A DNA stretch of 64,000 bases from Bacteroidetes bacterium HGW-Bacteroidetes-2 (GTDB lineage Bacteria; Bacteroidota; Bacteroidia; Flavobacteriales; Flavobacteriaceae). The notes beneath the pieces are model-generated. The model did no database searches, was not told the DNA's origin, and worked only from the letters and a program-made list of their open reading frames with translations. The translations under genes were made by a program, and so were the position numbers. Location of the stretch: positions 1 to 64,000 of the forward strand of contig PHDJ01000007.1 in the NCBI GenBank assembly GCA_002842575.1, given 5' to 3'. How positions within the stretch are numbered: the stretch's first letter is position 1; every line of letters starts with the position of its first letter. This document shows positions 24,498-33,585 of the stretch, in pieces.

Positions 24498-24520
24498 AGC
24501 TTCTGGTTTTGCCAGAAGCT
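24498..24520 (-). terminator. Terminator between the two DUF6503 genes
   Basis: AGCTTCTGG (24498-24506), loop of five bases, CCAGAAGCT (24512-24520): a perfect 9-base stem. On the minus strand it is followed by TTTTCC. It lies directly after the stop of the upstream paralogue. Confidence 0.65.
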
Positions 24521-24544
24521 CTTGTGATTATTTTTAAAATCAAT

Positions 24545-25333
24545 TTACTCCACTACCCTGCTTCCATCTGGGGCTTGAAAGGTAGAATTTTCTAAAACAC
24601 TTTCAGAAACAAGTACTTTTGAGAAGGCAACAGTGTTTTTGGGAGTCGAAGGTTTTCCTTCTTTTACATCAAACCAAACTAGGGTTTGCGGAAGTAATAA
24701 TCCATTTTCAGTTAGCCATGTATCGTATTTAATATAATGCCAATCGGTGCTTTTTGTTTTATCAAAAAAGGTAATTGTATAGGCTAACCAAGCCATTTTA
24801 TGAGTTTCTTTATCATAAAACACAATATATTCGTCTTCTGGGGTTTCACCCACTCCTGCATTATATCCAATTTTAATTGCACCATAGGTTTTATCTTCTA
24901 GAATGGTATCTTCTAAATCGGTATAAACAATACCATCATCTGCTAATATAAAAGGCATTGCATAAAAATAAAACATCAGGTTATAATAAAATTTAGGATT
25001 GCCTTCATAAGGCTTATCGATTTCTTCTATCCAAATTTTTTCGCCATCATTACCAATGTTAAAGGCGTTTGAAGCAATCAATGTTTTTCTTGATTTTAAA
25101 TCGGTACTATGCATTTCTGCTCCTGAGGGTTTTTCTATTTCAAAGCAAAGATTATTCATTTTATTCCAAGTTGTTATTCCTCCGTGGGCTTCAAATATGT
25201 ATGAAATAGCTGTTGGATATTCTTTTACTTGGGCAACTTCCTCTAAAGTTGTTTCAGAGTTAGTTTCTTTAACTTTATTTCCACAAGAATTGAAGAAAAA
25301 TACTATAATTGCTGTAAAAAGCGCTTTTTTCAT
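24545..25333 (-). CDS. DUF6503 family lipoprotein (copy 2)
   Basis: I start at the ATG at 25333 (MKKALFTAIIVFFFNSCGNK), which gives a proper lipoprotein signal; an upstream ATG at 25417 would add 28 unrelated residues. The protein has 262 residues and follows copy 1 closely: YIFEAHGGITTWNKMNNLCFEIE, WIEEIDKPYEGNPKFYYNLM, MPFILADDGIVY, TPEDEYIVFYDKETHKMAWLAY, FQAPDGSRVVE. The two copies arose by duplication, and a terminator lies between them. Function unknown. Confidence 0.82.
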   Translation of the reverse strand: MKKALFTAIIVFFFNSCGNKVKETNSETTLEEVAQVKEYPTAISYIFEAHGGITTWNKMNNLCFEIEKPSGAEMHSTDLKSRKTLIASNAFNIGNDGEKIWIEEIDKPYEGNPKFYYNLMFYFYAMPFILADDGIVYTDLEDTILEDKTYGAIKIGYNAGVGETPEDEYIVFYDKETHKMAWLAYTITFFDKTKSTDWHYIKYDTWLTENGLLLPQTLVWFDVKEGKPSTPKNTVAFSKVLVSESVLENSTFQAPDGSRVVE

Positions 25334-25518
25334 ATCTTTTGTTTTGGTTTGTGCTAAAATACAAATATTAAATTGTTTTGTTGAATGATTTAATAAAACC
25401 TTAGAGTTTTTACACACTTTTTACCCATACAATGTAAGATAATTAGGTTTTATTTTATAGGAAAATCAAGTTTAAGAAACATTTTTAATTTCCCATTACA
25501 TATTAAGGAGTCAGGTCT

Positions 25519-25526
25519 TATCTTTG
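25519..25526 (+). promoter_or_regulatory. Bacteroidetes -7 promoter element, near-leaderless
   Basis: TATCTTTG matches TAnnTTTG exactly and ends only four bases before the methyltransferase start codon at 25531. Transcription would then start at or almost at the ATG, giving a leaderless or very short-leader message. No -33 TTG is obvious. Confidence 0.5.
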
Positions 25527-25530
25527 TGCT

Positions 25531-26328
25531 ATGCAAAAAAAAATAAACAGCCTTCAAAACCCTTTTCTTAAGCAATTAATACACTTGCATGAAAAATCGC
25601 GCGAACGAAAAAAAACGGGTTTGTTTTTAATAGAAGGCGAGCGGGAAATAGGTTTAGCTATAAAAGGTGGATACGCAATTGAAGCCTTCATTTTCTGTAA
25701 AGAACTTTATCCAGAAAATATGTTGATTCATCTGTTAAATCAACCCGTAGATCAAATTGAAGTTTCTCTAGAAATCTATCAAAAACTTGCCTACAGAGAA
25801 ACTACTGAAGGTATAATTGCATTAGCAAAAGCAAAAAATCTTTCTTTACAATCTCTGCTATTTACCACTAAAAACCCAATAATTCTAGTAGCCGAAGCTC
25901 CAGAAAAACCTGGAAACATTGGAGCCTTGTTACGCACCGCAGATGCGGCAAAGCTAGATGCTGTTTTAATTGCCAATCCAAAAACAGACCTTTACAACCC
26001 AAATATCATTAGAAGCAGCGTTGGTGGTTTATTTACTAACCAAATAGCAACAGGAACTACAGAAGAAATTATTTCCTTTTTAAAGAAAAACAATATTGCC
26101 ATCTATTGTGCTGCTTTAAAAGCATCTATACCCTATACCGAAACTAATTTTAGTAAAGCTTGTGCCATTGTAGTTGGAACAGAATCTACAGGATTAAGTG
26201 CTCCATGGTTAGAAAATGCTACACAAAATATAATCATCCCAATGGAAGGCGAAATAGACTCTATGAATGTTTCAGTAGCTGCGGCAATTCTTATCTTTGA
26301 GGCAAAAAGGCAACAAAAACATCTTTAA
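25531..26328 (+). CDS. SpoU/TrmH-family RNA 2'-O-methyltransferase
   Basis: A 265-residue SPOUT methyltransferase. An N-terminal substrate-binding domain (KSRERKKTGLFLIEGEREI) precedes the catalytic knot with its three motifs: PGNIGALLRTADAAKLDAV, IVVGTESTGLSAPWL and IPMEGEIDSMNVSVAAAILIFEAKRQ. Such enzymes methylate ribose in rRNA or tRNA using S-adenosylmethionine; the target nucleotide cannot be assigned. The gene is followed by an M48 peptidase gene in the same direction after 44 bases. Confidence 0.93.
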   Translation: MQKKINSLQNPFLKQLIHLHEKSRERKKTGLFLIEGEREIGLAIKGGYAIEAFIFCKELYPENMLIHLLNQPVDQIEVSLEIYQKLAYRETTEGIIALAKAKNLSLQSLLFTTKNPIILVAEAPEKPGNIGALLRTADAAKLDAVLIANPKTDLYNPNIIRSSVGGLFTNQIATGTTEEIISFLKKNNIAIYCAALKASIPYTETNFSKACAIVVGTESTGLSAPWLENATQNIIIPMEGEIDSMNVSVAAAILIFEAKRQQKHL

Positions 26329-26372
26329 TATTTTACACAAAAAACATAAAAAATTCAGAATTTTAAAATTTT

Positions 26373-27605
26373 ATGACTGCAACAATGATATTCAATAGTA
26401 TTCTAAGCATTCTAATCCTAAGTTTTGTGATAGACAAAATTCTAGATTATTTAAATGCAAAAAAGTTTGATGAGCCAGTTCCTTCAGAGCTTGCAGATGT
26501 TTATAACGATTCAGAATACAAAAAGTCACAAGCATATAAAAAAGAGAATTCAAAATTTTCTATGTGGAGTTCTACTTTTACTTTAGTCCTTACCTTAGCT
26601 TTTTTCTTATATGATGGTTTTGCTTTTGTAGATGCAGTAGCAAAAAGTATTTCTGAAAATTCTATTGTCATTACACTTCTATTTTTTGGAGTTATATTAC
26701 TGGCAAGTGATCTTATCTCTACTCCTTTTGCCTATTACCATACCTTTGTTATTGAAGAAAAGTATGGATTTAACAAAAGTACCAGAAAATTATTTTTTTT
26801 AGACAAACTAAAAGGTTGGATAATGGGTATCCTATTGGGAGGTGGAATCTTAGCCTTAATTACTTGGTTTTATAAAGCCTTTCCAAACAATTTTTGGTGG
26901 TACACTTGGATTGCAATAGCTGTTTTTTCTATTTTTATGAACATGTTTTATGCCAAGCTAATTGTACCAATTTTCAACAAACAAAAACCATTGGAAGCAG
27001 GTTTGCTAAGAGATAAAATAGAAAAATACGCAACAAAAGTTGGTTTTCAATTAAATCATATTTATGTAATTGATGGTTCTAAAAGAAGCACAAAATCCAA
27101 CGCTTACTTTTCGGGGTTTGGAAAAGAAAAACGTATTACGCTTTTTGACACGTTAATCGATGATTTAGAAGAAGATGAAATTGTAGCGGTTTTAGCCCAT
27201 GAAGTTGGTCATTATAAGCGAAAACACATTGTGATAAATTTATTTTCTAGCTTGCTTTTAACAGGACTTACCCTTTGGTTATTATCTTTATTTATATCAA
27301 ATCCTCTACTTTCACAAGCATTAGGTGTAAGCGTGCCATCCTTCCATATCGGGCTAATAGCTTTTATGGTTTTGTATAGTCCCATTTCTGGTATTACGGG
27401 ATTGGTAATGAATAGTATTTCGAGAAAGTTTGAATATCAGGCAGATAATTATGCTAAAGAAACATTTGGTGGTGAGCCATTAATTTCTTCTTTAAAAAAA
27501 TTGTCAAAAAATAGCCTGAGTAATTTAACACCACATCCAGCCTATGTTTTTGCACATTACTCACATCCTCCACTATTAGAACGTTTTAAAAATTTAAAAA
27601 AATAA
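26373..27605 (+). CDS. M48 family (Ste24-type) membrane zinc metalloprotease
   Basis: A 410-residue membrane protein in the CAAX prenyl protease 1/Ste24 group. There are several membrane segments, then the zincin motif VLAHEVGHYKRKH (His276, Glu277, His280) with the third ligand in SRKFEYQADNYA. A C-terminal HPAYVFAHYSHPPLLERF element is typical. In bacteria this family is thought to degrade or process misfolded membrane or envelope proteins. Length and motif spacing are normal. Confidence 0.93.
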   Translation: MTATMIFNSILSILILSFVIDKILDYLNAKKFDEPVPSELADVYNDSEYKKSQAYKKENSKFSMWSSTFTLVLTLAFFLYDGFAFVDAVAKSISENSIVITLLFFGVILLASDLISTPFAYYHTFVIEEKYGFNKSTRKLFFLDKLKGWIMGILLGGGILALITWFYKAFPNNFWWYTWIAIAVFSIFMNMFYAKLIVPIFNKQKPLEAGLLRDKIEKYATKVGFQLNHIYVIDGSKRSTKSNAYFSGFGKEKRITLFDTLIDDLEEDEIVAVLAHEVGHYKRKHIVINLFSSLLLTGLTLWLLSLFISNPLLSQALGVSVPSFHIGLIAFMVLYSPISGITGLVMNSISRKFEYQADNYAKETFGGEPLISSLKKLSKNSLSNLTPHPAYVFAHYSHPPLLERFKNLKK

Positions 27606-27720
27606 AACTTTTTTTATAAAAACACAAAAAGCCGATTACTGATTAAAGTAACTCAAAAAATAGGTTACAATTAACAAAAACAATAATTGTTTTTAAAAAA
27701 GGAATTTGTACTTTTAATTT

Positions 27721-29931
27721 ATGACCCAAGAAGTTTTAGATAAAGAAAACAAAGAGATTGCACAGCAATACAAACAGCTTTTAAAAATAAGCTATAGAAC
27801 CCTTTCTAATGAGGACAAAAAACAAATTAGACTAGCGTTTGACATTGCCGTAGATGCACACAAAGAACAACGGCGAAAATCTGGTGAGGCTTATATTTTT
27901 CACCCAATAGCCGTTGCAAAAATTGTTGCCTCTGAAATTGGTTTGGATGCCACTTCTATTGCTTCGGCATTACTTCATGACGTGGTAGAAGACACCAGTT
28001 ACACTTTGGATGATATAGATCGCCTTTTTGGAAAAGCTGTTTGCAGAATTGTTGCTGGTTTAACAAAAATTTCTGCTATGGAAAACCATGACAGAGATGT
28101 TTCTTTACAAGCAGAAAACTTTCGAAAAATGTTGCTTACGCTTAATGAAGATGTACGAGTTATTATCATCAAAATAGCAGACAGATACCACAATATGCTA
28201 ACCATGGATTCTATGTCTCCAGATAAGCAAATAAAAATCGCTTCTGAAACACTATATATATATGCTCCTTTAGCACATAGAATTGGTTTGTATCACATCA
28301 AAACTCAACTAGAAGATTTAAGTTTAAAATACACCGAGCCACAAGTTTATACAGATATTTTTGGTAAAATAAAAGAAAGCAAAGAAGAACAAGACAAATA
28401 TATAGAAGTATTTAATAAAGTGATTCAAGACTCATTAAATAAAGAAGGACTGGATTATGAAATAAAAGGAAGACCAAAGTCTATTTTTTCAATAAGAAGA
28501 AAAATGTTGAAACAAAACATCTCTTTTGAGGAAGTTTATGACAAATTTGCAGTTAGAATTATTTATAAAAGTATCCCTGAAAACGAAAAATTTCTCGCCT
28601 GGAAAATTTATTCCATAGTTACCGATCACTTTAGGCCCAACCCAACCCGATTGCGCGATTGGATTTCATCACCAAAATCAACAGGTTATGAGGCATTACA
28701 CATCACCGTTATGGGGCCAAAAGGGCGTTGGGTAGAAGTACAAATTAGAAGTGAACGAATGAATGAAATTGCAGAAAAAGGATTTGCTGCACACTATAAA
28801 TACAAAAATAAAGACGAAGAAGAAGACCACAATTTAGAGCTTTGGTTAAATAAATTGCAGGAAGCATTAGAAAATTCAGAAACCAATGCCGTAGATTTTG
28901 TAGAACAGTTTAAACTGAATCTTTATGCCAAAGAAATATTTGTTTTCACCCCACAAGGTGATTTAGTTTCTCTACCCAAAACAGCAACAGCACTTGATTT
29001 TGCGTTTAGCATTCACACTGAGGTTGGTTTAAAAACACGCGGCGCAAGAGTAAATGGCAGATTAGTGCCATTAAGCACCGAATTAAAAAGTGGAGATCAG
29101 GTAGAAATCATAACTTCTGAAAATGCAAAACCCAATGCCAACTGGTTAGATTACACTACTACAGCACGTGCAAAATCAAAAATAAAAACCTCTTTAAAAG
29201 ACGAAAAAAAGAAAATAGCAGAAGACGGCAAACAAATTTTAGCGCGAAAATTAAAATCCCTTAAAATAAGTTTAGACGAAAAAACAGTAAACCAACTAGT
29301 TGTATTTTTTAAAGTAAAAACAAGCCTAGATTTATTTTATCGTATTGGGTCTGGCATTATTGAAAACCAACAATTACGAAATTTTGCTGCATCAAGAAGC
29401 AATACACTCGTCCGTTTTTTCAAAAACAGAATGCGTAAGAATCCCTCACAGGAAGAAATATATAAAGACGAAATTACAATAAAATATGACCAATTGGTTT
29501 TTGGTAAAGAAGAACAAAAATTAGATTATACTTTAGCCAATTGCTGCAACCCCATTCCCGGTGATGATGTCTTTGGATTTATTACCGTTAGCGAAGGGAT
29601 AAAAGTACATAAAAGCACTTGTCCTAACGCACTTCAACTGCAAAGTAATTACACCTACCGAATTATTCAAGCAAAATGGATAGACTCCTCTCAACAAGAT
29701 TTTAAAGCAGAATTAATTATAACAGGCATCGATAATTTGGGATTAGTAAATTCTGTCACAAAAGTCATTTCTAACCATATGAACATCAACATAAAAAGCA
29801 TTAGCTTTAATAGCAATGACGGTATTTTTTCAGGTAAAATAATGGTCATAGTAAAAAACAAAATCATCCTAAATGAGGTAATTGCTAAAATCAAAAAAAT
29901 TAACGGGATTGACAAGGTAACAAGAGTTTAA
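27721..29931 (+). CDS. RelA/SpoT-family bifunctional (p)ppGpp synthetase/hydrolase
   Basis: A 736-residue long RSH protein. Domains in order: HD hydrolase (about 40-190) with IFHPIAVAKIV and ALLHDVVEDT; synthetase (about 235-365) with KGRPKSIFSIRRKM and STGYEALHITVMGP; TGS (about 405-465) with IFVFTPQGDLVSLPKTATALDFAF; a zinc-finger/helical region with NCCNPIPGDDVFGF; and C-terminal ACT (about 660-736). The HD residues are intact, so both synthesis and hydrolysis of the alarmone are likely. It is followed by a Fur-family gene. Confidence 0.96.
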   Translation: MTQEVLDKENKEIAQQYKQLLKISYRTLSNEDKKQIRLAFDIAVDAHKEQRRKSGEAYIFHPIAVAKIVASEIGLDATSIASALLHDVVEDTSYTLDDIDRLFGKAVCRIVAGLTKISAMENHDRDVSLQAENFRKMLLTLNEDVRVIIIKIADRYHNMLTMDSMSPDKQIKIASETLYIYAPLAHRIGLYHIKTQLEDLSLKYTEPQVYTDIFGKIKESKEEQDKYIEVFNKVIQDSLNKEGLDYEIKGRPKSIFSIRRKMLKQNISFEEVYDKFAVRIIYKSIPENEKFLAWKIYSIVTDHFRPNPTRLRDWISSPKSTGYEALHITVMGPKGRWVEVQIRSERMNEIAEKGFAAHYKYKNKDEEEDHNLELWLNKLQEALENSETNAVDFVEQFKLNLYAKEIFVFTPQGDLVSLPKTATALDFAFSIHTEVGLKTRGARVNGRLVPLSTELKSGDQVEIITSENAKPNANWLDYTTTARAKSKIKTSLKDEKKKIAEDGKQILARKLKSLKISLDEKTVNQLVVFFKVKTSLDLFYRIGSGIIENQQLRNFAASRSNTLVRFFKNRMRKNPSQEEIYKDEITIKYDQLVFGKEEQKLDYTLANCCNPIPGDDVFGFITVSEGIKVHKSTCPNALQLQSNYTYRIIQAKWIDSSQQDFKAELIITGIDNLGLVNSVTKVISNHMNINIKSISFNSNDGIFSGKIMVIVKNKIILNEVIAKIKKINGIDKVTRV

Positions 29932-29938
29932 AAAAGAT

Positions 29939-29946
29939 TAAATTTG
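29939..29946 (+). promoter_or_regulatory. Bacteroidetes -7 promoter element upstream of the Fur-family gene
   Basis: TAAATTTG matches TAnnTTTG exactly and lies ten bases before the start at 29957. The expected -33 TTG at 17-23 bases is not present; a TTGAC occurs somewhat farther upstream. Confidence 0.4.
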
Positions 29947-29956
29947 TACCTCTAAA

Positions 29957-30415
29957 ATGAAAGATAACAAATCGAATATCAACACCAATCAAGAAATCGT
30001 AAAAAACGTATTCACCGCTTTTTTAGAGGAAAAAGGACACAGAAAAACTCCAGAACGTTTTGCTATTCTTCAAGAAATATATAGCAACACAGTACATTTT
30101 GACATAGAATCACTATACATCAAAATGAAAAATAAAAAATATCGGGTTAGCAGAGCTACGCTATACAACACTATAGAATTACTTTTAGAATGCAGACTTG
30201 TTCGCAAACATCAGTTTGGTCAAAACCAAGCGCATTATGAGAAATCCTATTTTGACAGACAACACGATCACGTAATACTTACAGATACCGGTGAAGTAAT
30301 TGAATTTTGCGACCCGCGAATTCAATCGATAAAAAAAACAATTGAAGAAGTTTTTAATATTGAAATTACCAACCATTCCCTTTACTTTTACGGAACAAAA
30401 AAAACAATCAAATAA
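29957..30415 (+). CDS. Fur-family transcriptional regulator
   Basis: A 152-residue Fur-type protein. The winged helix covers about residues 15-85 ([35 protein letters not shown]) and the dimerisation domain follows with [23 protein letters not shown]. His residues of the regulatory metal site (HDH) are present, but the usual CxxC structural zinc pair is replaced by TDTG, and no C-terminal cysteine pair is seen. It may therefore bind only one metal or sense something else. It lies between the RSH gene and purA, 13 bases before the purA start, so it is probably co-transcribed with purA. Confidence 0.88.
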   Translation: MKDNKSNINTNQEIVKNVFTAFLEEKGHRKTPERFAILQEIYSNTVHFDIESLYIKMKNKKYRVSRATLYNTIELLLECRLVRKHQFGQNQAHYEKSYFDRQHDHVILTDTGEVIEFCDPRIQSIKKTIEEVFNIEITNHSLYFYGTKKTIK

Positions 30416-30428
30416 TACTATAAATATA

Positions 30429-31700
30429 ATGGCAGTTGACTTACTACTAGGATTACAATGGGGAGATGAAGGAAAAGGAAAAATCGTAGATGTACTTACA
30501 AGTAAATACGATATAATAGCACGATTTCAAGGCGGACCAAACGCAGGACACACCTTAGAATTTGATGGAATTAAACATGTTTTAAGAACCATTCCCTCCG
30601 GTATATTTCACAAAAACACCATAAACATTATTGGAAATGGTGTAGTTATTGACCCCGTAGTTTTTGTAAAAGAGCTAGAAGGCTTAGATAAATTCAAACT
30701 CGATTATAGAAAAAATTTATTTATTTCAAGAAAAGCTCATATCATACTTCCAACACACCGGTTGCTAGATGCTGCTTCTGAAGCCTCTAAAGGAAAAGCA
30801 AAAATTGGCTCCACTTTAAAAGGAATAGGCCCAACTTACATGGATAAAACTGGAAGAAACGGTATTCGTGTAGGCGATTTAGAACTTGAAAACTGGGAAA
30901 AAAAATACCGCGCTCTAGCTGACAAACATGAAGCTCTAATTGGTTTTTATAATGTAGCCATACAATACAATTTAGAGGAAATGGAAAAAGAGTTTTTTGA
31001 AGCTGTAGAAGTTTTAAAAACCATGCGATTCATTGACAGTGAAGAATATTTATATCAAGCACAAAAAGAAGGCAAATCTATTTTAGCCGAAGGCGCTCAA
31101 GGATCCCTTTTAGATGTTGATTTTGGCACCTATCCTTTTGTCACATCTTCAAATACTACTGCAGCTGGAGCTTGCACAGGATTAGGCATTCCGCCAAACA
31201 AAATAAAAGAAGTCTACGGAATTTTTAAAGCCTACACCACACGTGTAGGAAGCGGCCCCTTCCCTACTGAATTATTTGATAAAATAGGTGAGCAAATGGC
31301 AAAAGTGGGTAATGAATTTGGTGCAGTAACCGGAAGACCTAGGCGATGTGGATGGCTGGACCTTGTAGCATTAAAATATGCAACACAAGTAAATGGTGTT
31401 ACCCAATTAATGATGATAAAAGGCGATGTATTAAGTGGTTTTAAAACCCTTAAAGTTTGTACCGCATACAAATACAAAGGAGAAACCATTAACTATTTAC
31501 CCTTTAATATTGAACCAGAAAATGTTACTCCTATATATACCGAAATGACAGGATGGAAAGAGGACCTCACCAAACTGAAAGACGCCAACAACCTTCCAAA
31601 AGAACTTATAGACTATATCGATTTCTTAGAAAAAAAATTAGAAATTCCTATTAAATTAGTTTCAGTAGGACCTGACAGAACGCAAACTATTCATAGATAA
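30429..31700 (+). CDS. purA: Adenylosuccinate synthetase
   Basis: The start is the ATG at 30429 (MAVDLLLGLQWGDEGKGK); the frame is open upstream within the regulator gene, but that is a shadow. At 423 residues the length is normal. PurA joins IMP and aspartate with GTP to form adenylosuccinate. Visible are WGDEGKGKIVD (11-21), GGPNAGHT, IGSTLKGIGPTYMDK, ILAEGAQGSLLDVDFGTYPFVTSSN and GAVTGRPRRCGWLDLVALKYA. Its place behind a Fur-family gene suggests shared transcription, not a shared pathway. Confidence 0.97.
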   Translation: MAVDLLLGLQWGDEGKGKIVDVLTSKYDIIARFQGGPNAGHTLEFDGIKHVLRTIPSGIFHKNTINIIGNGVVIDPVVFVKELEGLDKFKLDYRKNLFISRKAHIILPTHRLLDAASEASKGKAKIGSTLKGIGPTYMDKTGRNGIRVGDLELENWEKKYRALADKHEALIGFYNVAIQYNLEEMEKEFFEAVEVLKTMRFIDSEEYLYQAQKEGKSILAEGAQGSLLDVDFGTYPFVTSSNTTAAGACTGLGIPPNKIKEVYGIFKAYTTRVGSGPFPTELFDKIGEQMAKVGNEFGAVTGRPRRCGWLDLVALKYATQVNGVTQLMMIKGDVLSGFKTLKVCTAYKYKGETINYLPFNIEPENVTPIYTEMTGWKEDLTKLKDANNLPKELIDYIDFLEKKLEIPIKLVSVGPDRTQTIHR

Positions 31701-31751
31701 ACTTTAGTTTTTAATTACAAGTTTTTTTGAAATATAGAATTTAAATTTTAC

Positions 31752-33500
31752 ATGCAGCAAAACAGTCAAAAATTAAAAATTATAGTTTTAGCATTCCTGC
31801 TATTGATAACACCTAATTTTATTTTTGCGCAGGAAACACAAAAAGTAGATATACAATCTGGCTATTTAGAAATACGTCCAGATTTTCCAGATGCCGCAAT
31901 TTGGACTAGAGAAGCAAACACACAAGTCTACATTGTTCATGAAGGCATAGAAATGTGGTGTGACCAAGCGTATGTTTACATGAAAGATAATTTTGTAAAA
32001 GCATTTGGCAATGTACGTATTTCACAAGGCGATACATTAACCCTAAACAGCAAATATGGAGAATATAACGGTAATACTCAATTTGCCTTTGCCAGTGGCA
32101 ATGTAATTTTAAAAGAACCTAACACAACCCTTACTACAGACACCCTGTATTTTGACCGAATAAAACAACAGGCTTTTTACCGAAGCGGAGGAAAAGTAAT
32201 AGACACTGCCAGCATTTTAACTAGCCGTATAGGAAGATATTATGCCGAAACAAAAAAATACCAATTCCTATCCAATGTAGTTCTTAATAACCCAGAATAT
32301 GTAATTAACACCAACCAATTAGATTTCTTTACAGAAACTGGAAATGCCTATTTATATGGCCCATCTACTATTGTTAGTGAAACAAGTACAGTATATTGTG
32401 AACGTGGATTTTATGATACCAGAGAGGATTATGGCTACTTTATGAAAAATGCTAGAATAGATTATGATAATCGATCGGTTTATGGGGATAGCCTTTATTT
32501 TAATCGAAAGTCAAGTTTTGCTTCTGCCACAAACAATATCAAAGTTTTAGACACTCTTAATAATAGCTTGATAAAAGGTCATTATGCCGAGGTTTATAGA
32601 GAAAAAGATTCTGTTTTTATCACCAAAAGAGCCGTTGCCATTACCCTAAGAGATAAAGATTCTATCTATATACACGCAGATACCCTTCGCATTACCGGAA
32701 AGCCAGATAATAGAATATTGAAAGGATTTTATGGCGCCAGAATTTATAAAAGTGATATGAGCGGGAAAAGTGATTCCATTTACGTAAGTGAAAAAATGGG
32801 CATTACTAAAATGATAAACAGACCTGTAATGTGGAGTGGTGAAAGCCAAATGACAGGAGATACTATCCACATATTAACCAACAAAAAAACAGAAAAACTA
32901 GACTCTTTAAAAGTTTTCAAAAATGCCTTTTTAATTCAAAAAGACAGCTCGGGTTATAATCAGGTAAAAGGAGAAATACTCATTGGATTATTTACCAATA
33001 ATGAGCTAGACACCATCAACATTAACCGAAATACAGAGGTTATTTTTTTTACAAGAAATGATAAAGACGAATTAGTAGGAATTAACCACTCTCAATCTAG
33101 TTCCATTCAAATAACTTTAGAAGCCCAAGAAATTCAAACCATCCGATTTTTAAGAACTGTAGATGGTAAATTACATCCCGAGTCTCAATTTCCAGAAAAC
33201 GCACGAATTTTACGTGGTTTTGAATGGCGTGGCGAGGAGCGATTATTATCAAAACAAGATCTTTTTAAAGGAAAACCTATTCCAATATTGCCAAAAATTA
33301 CAGGTATTCCCCTACCCGATTTAGAAGAAGAGTTTTTTAAAGAAATTCCCGCGAAAGATTTAATCATTCCAGAAGCATCTCAACTCCTTCCCAAAAACCT
33401 ACAAAACGACCCAAAAGATTTTAAACCGCTCAGCAAAAAAAAGGAAGTTGACGAAAAATCTGAAAAGAAAGATAATGAAAGTGACCAGAAAATAGAATAA
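31752..33500 (+). CDS. OstA-like (LptA/LptD N-terminal type) exported protein
   Basis: A 582-residue exported protein with a signal peptide (IVLAFLLLITPNFIFAQ). Residues 30-420 form repeated beta strands of the OstA/LptA type: CDQAYVYMKDNFVKAFGNV, LTLNSKYGEYNGNTQFAFA, TDTLYFDR, LDFFTETGNAYLYGPS. This is the beta-jellyroll that lines the lipopolysaccharide bridge. The C-terminal 160 residues end in a Lys/Glu-rich tail. It likely takes part in LPS transport across the periplasm; whether it works as LptA or as a separate Bacteroidota OstA-like factor is not clear. Confidence 0.85.
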   Translation: MQQNSQKLKIIVLAFLLLITPNFIFAQETQKVDIQSGYLEIRPDFPDAAIWTREANTQVYIVHEGIEMWCDQAYVYMKDNFVKAFGNVRISQGDTLTLNSKYGEYNGNTQFAFASGNVILKEPNTTLTTDTLYFDRIKQQAFYRSGGKVIDTASILTSRIGRYYAETKKYQFLSNVVLNNPEYVINTNQLDFFTETGNAYLYGPSTIVSETSTVYCERGFYDTREDYGYFMKNARIDYDNRSVYGDSLYFNRKSSFASATNNIKVLDTLNNSLIKGHYAEVYREKDSVFITKRAVAITLRDKDSIYIHADTLRITGKPDNRILKGFYGARIYKSDMSGKSDSIYVSEKMGITKMINRPVMWSGESQMTGDTIHILTNKKTEKLDSLKVFKNAFLIQKDSSGYNQVKGEILIGLFTNNELDTININRNTEVIFFTRNDKDELVGINHSQSSSIQITLEAQEIQTIRFLRTVDGKLHPESQFPENARILRGFEWRGEERLLSKQDLFKGKPIPILPKITGIPLPDLEEEFFKEIPAKDLIIPEASQLLPKNLQNDPKDFKPLSKKKEVDEKSEKKDNESDQKIE

Positions 33501-33585
33501 AAAGAAATATTTTTCAATCGTTTAAAAACCCTAATAACTATATATACTAAATTTAAAATAAACATTAACGCTATACTTTTTAAAA

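Noticed and set aside
30342-30428. A longer purA N-terminus
   Set aside because: It would read the Fur-family gene in another frame; the conserved purA start is MAVDLLLGLQWGDEGKGK at 30429.
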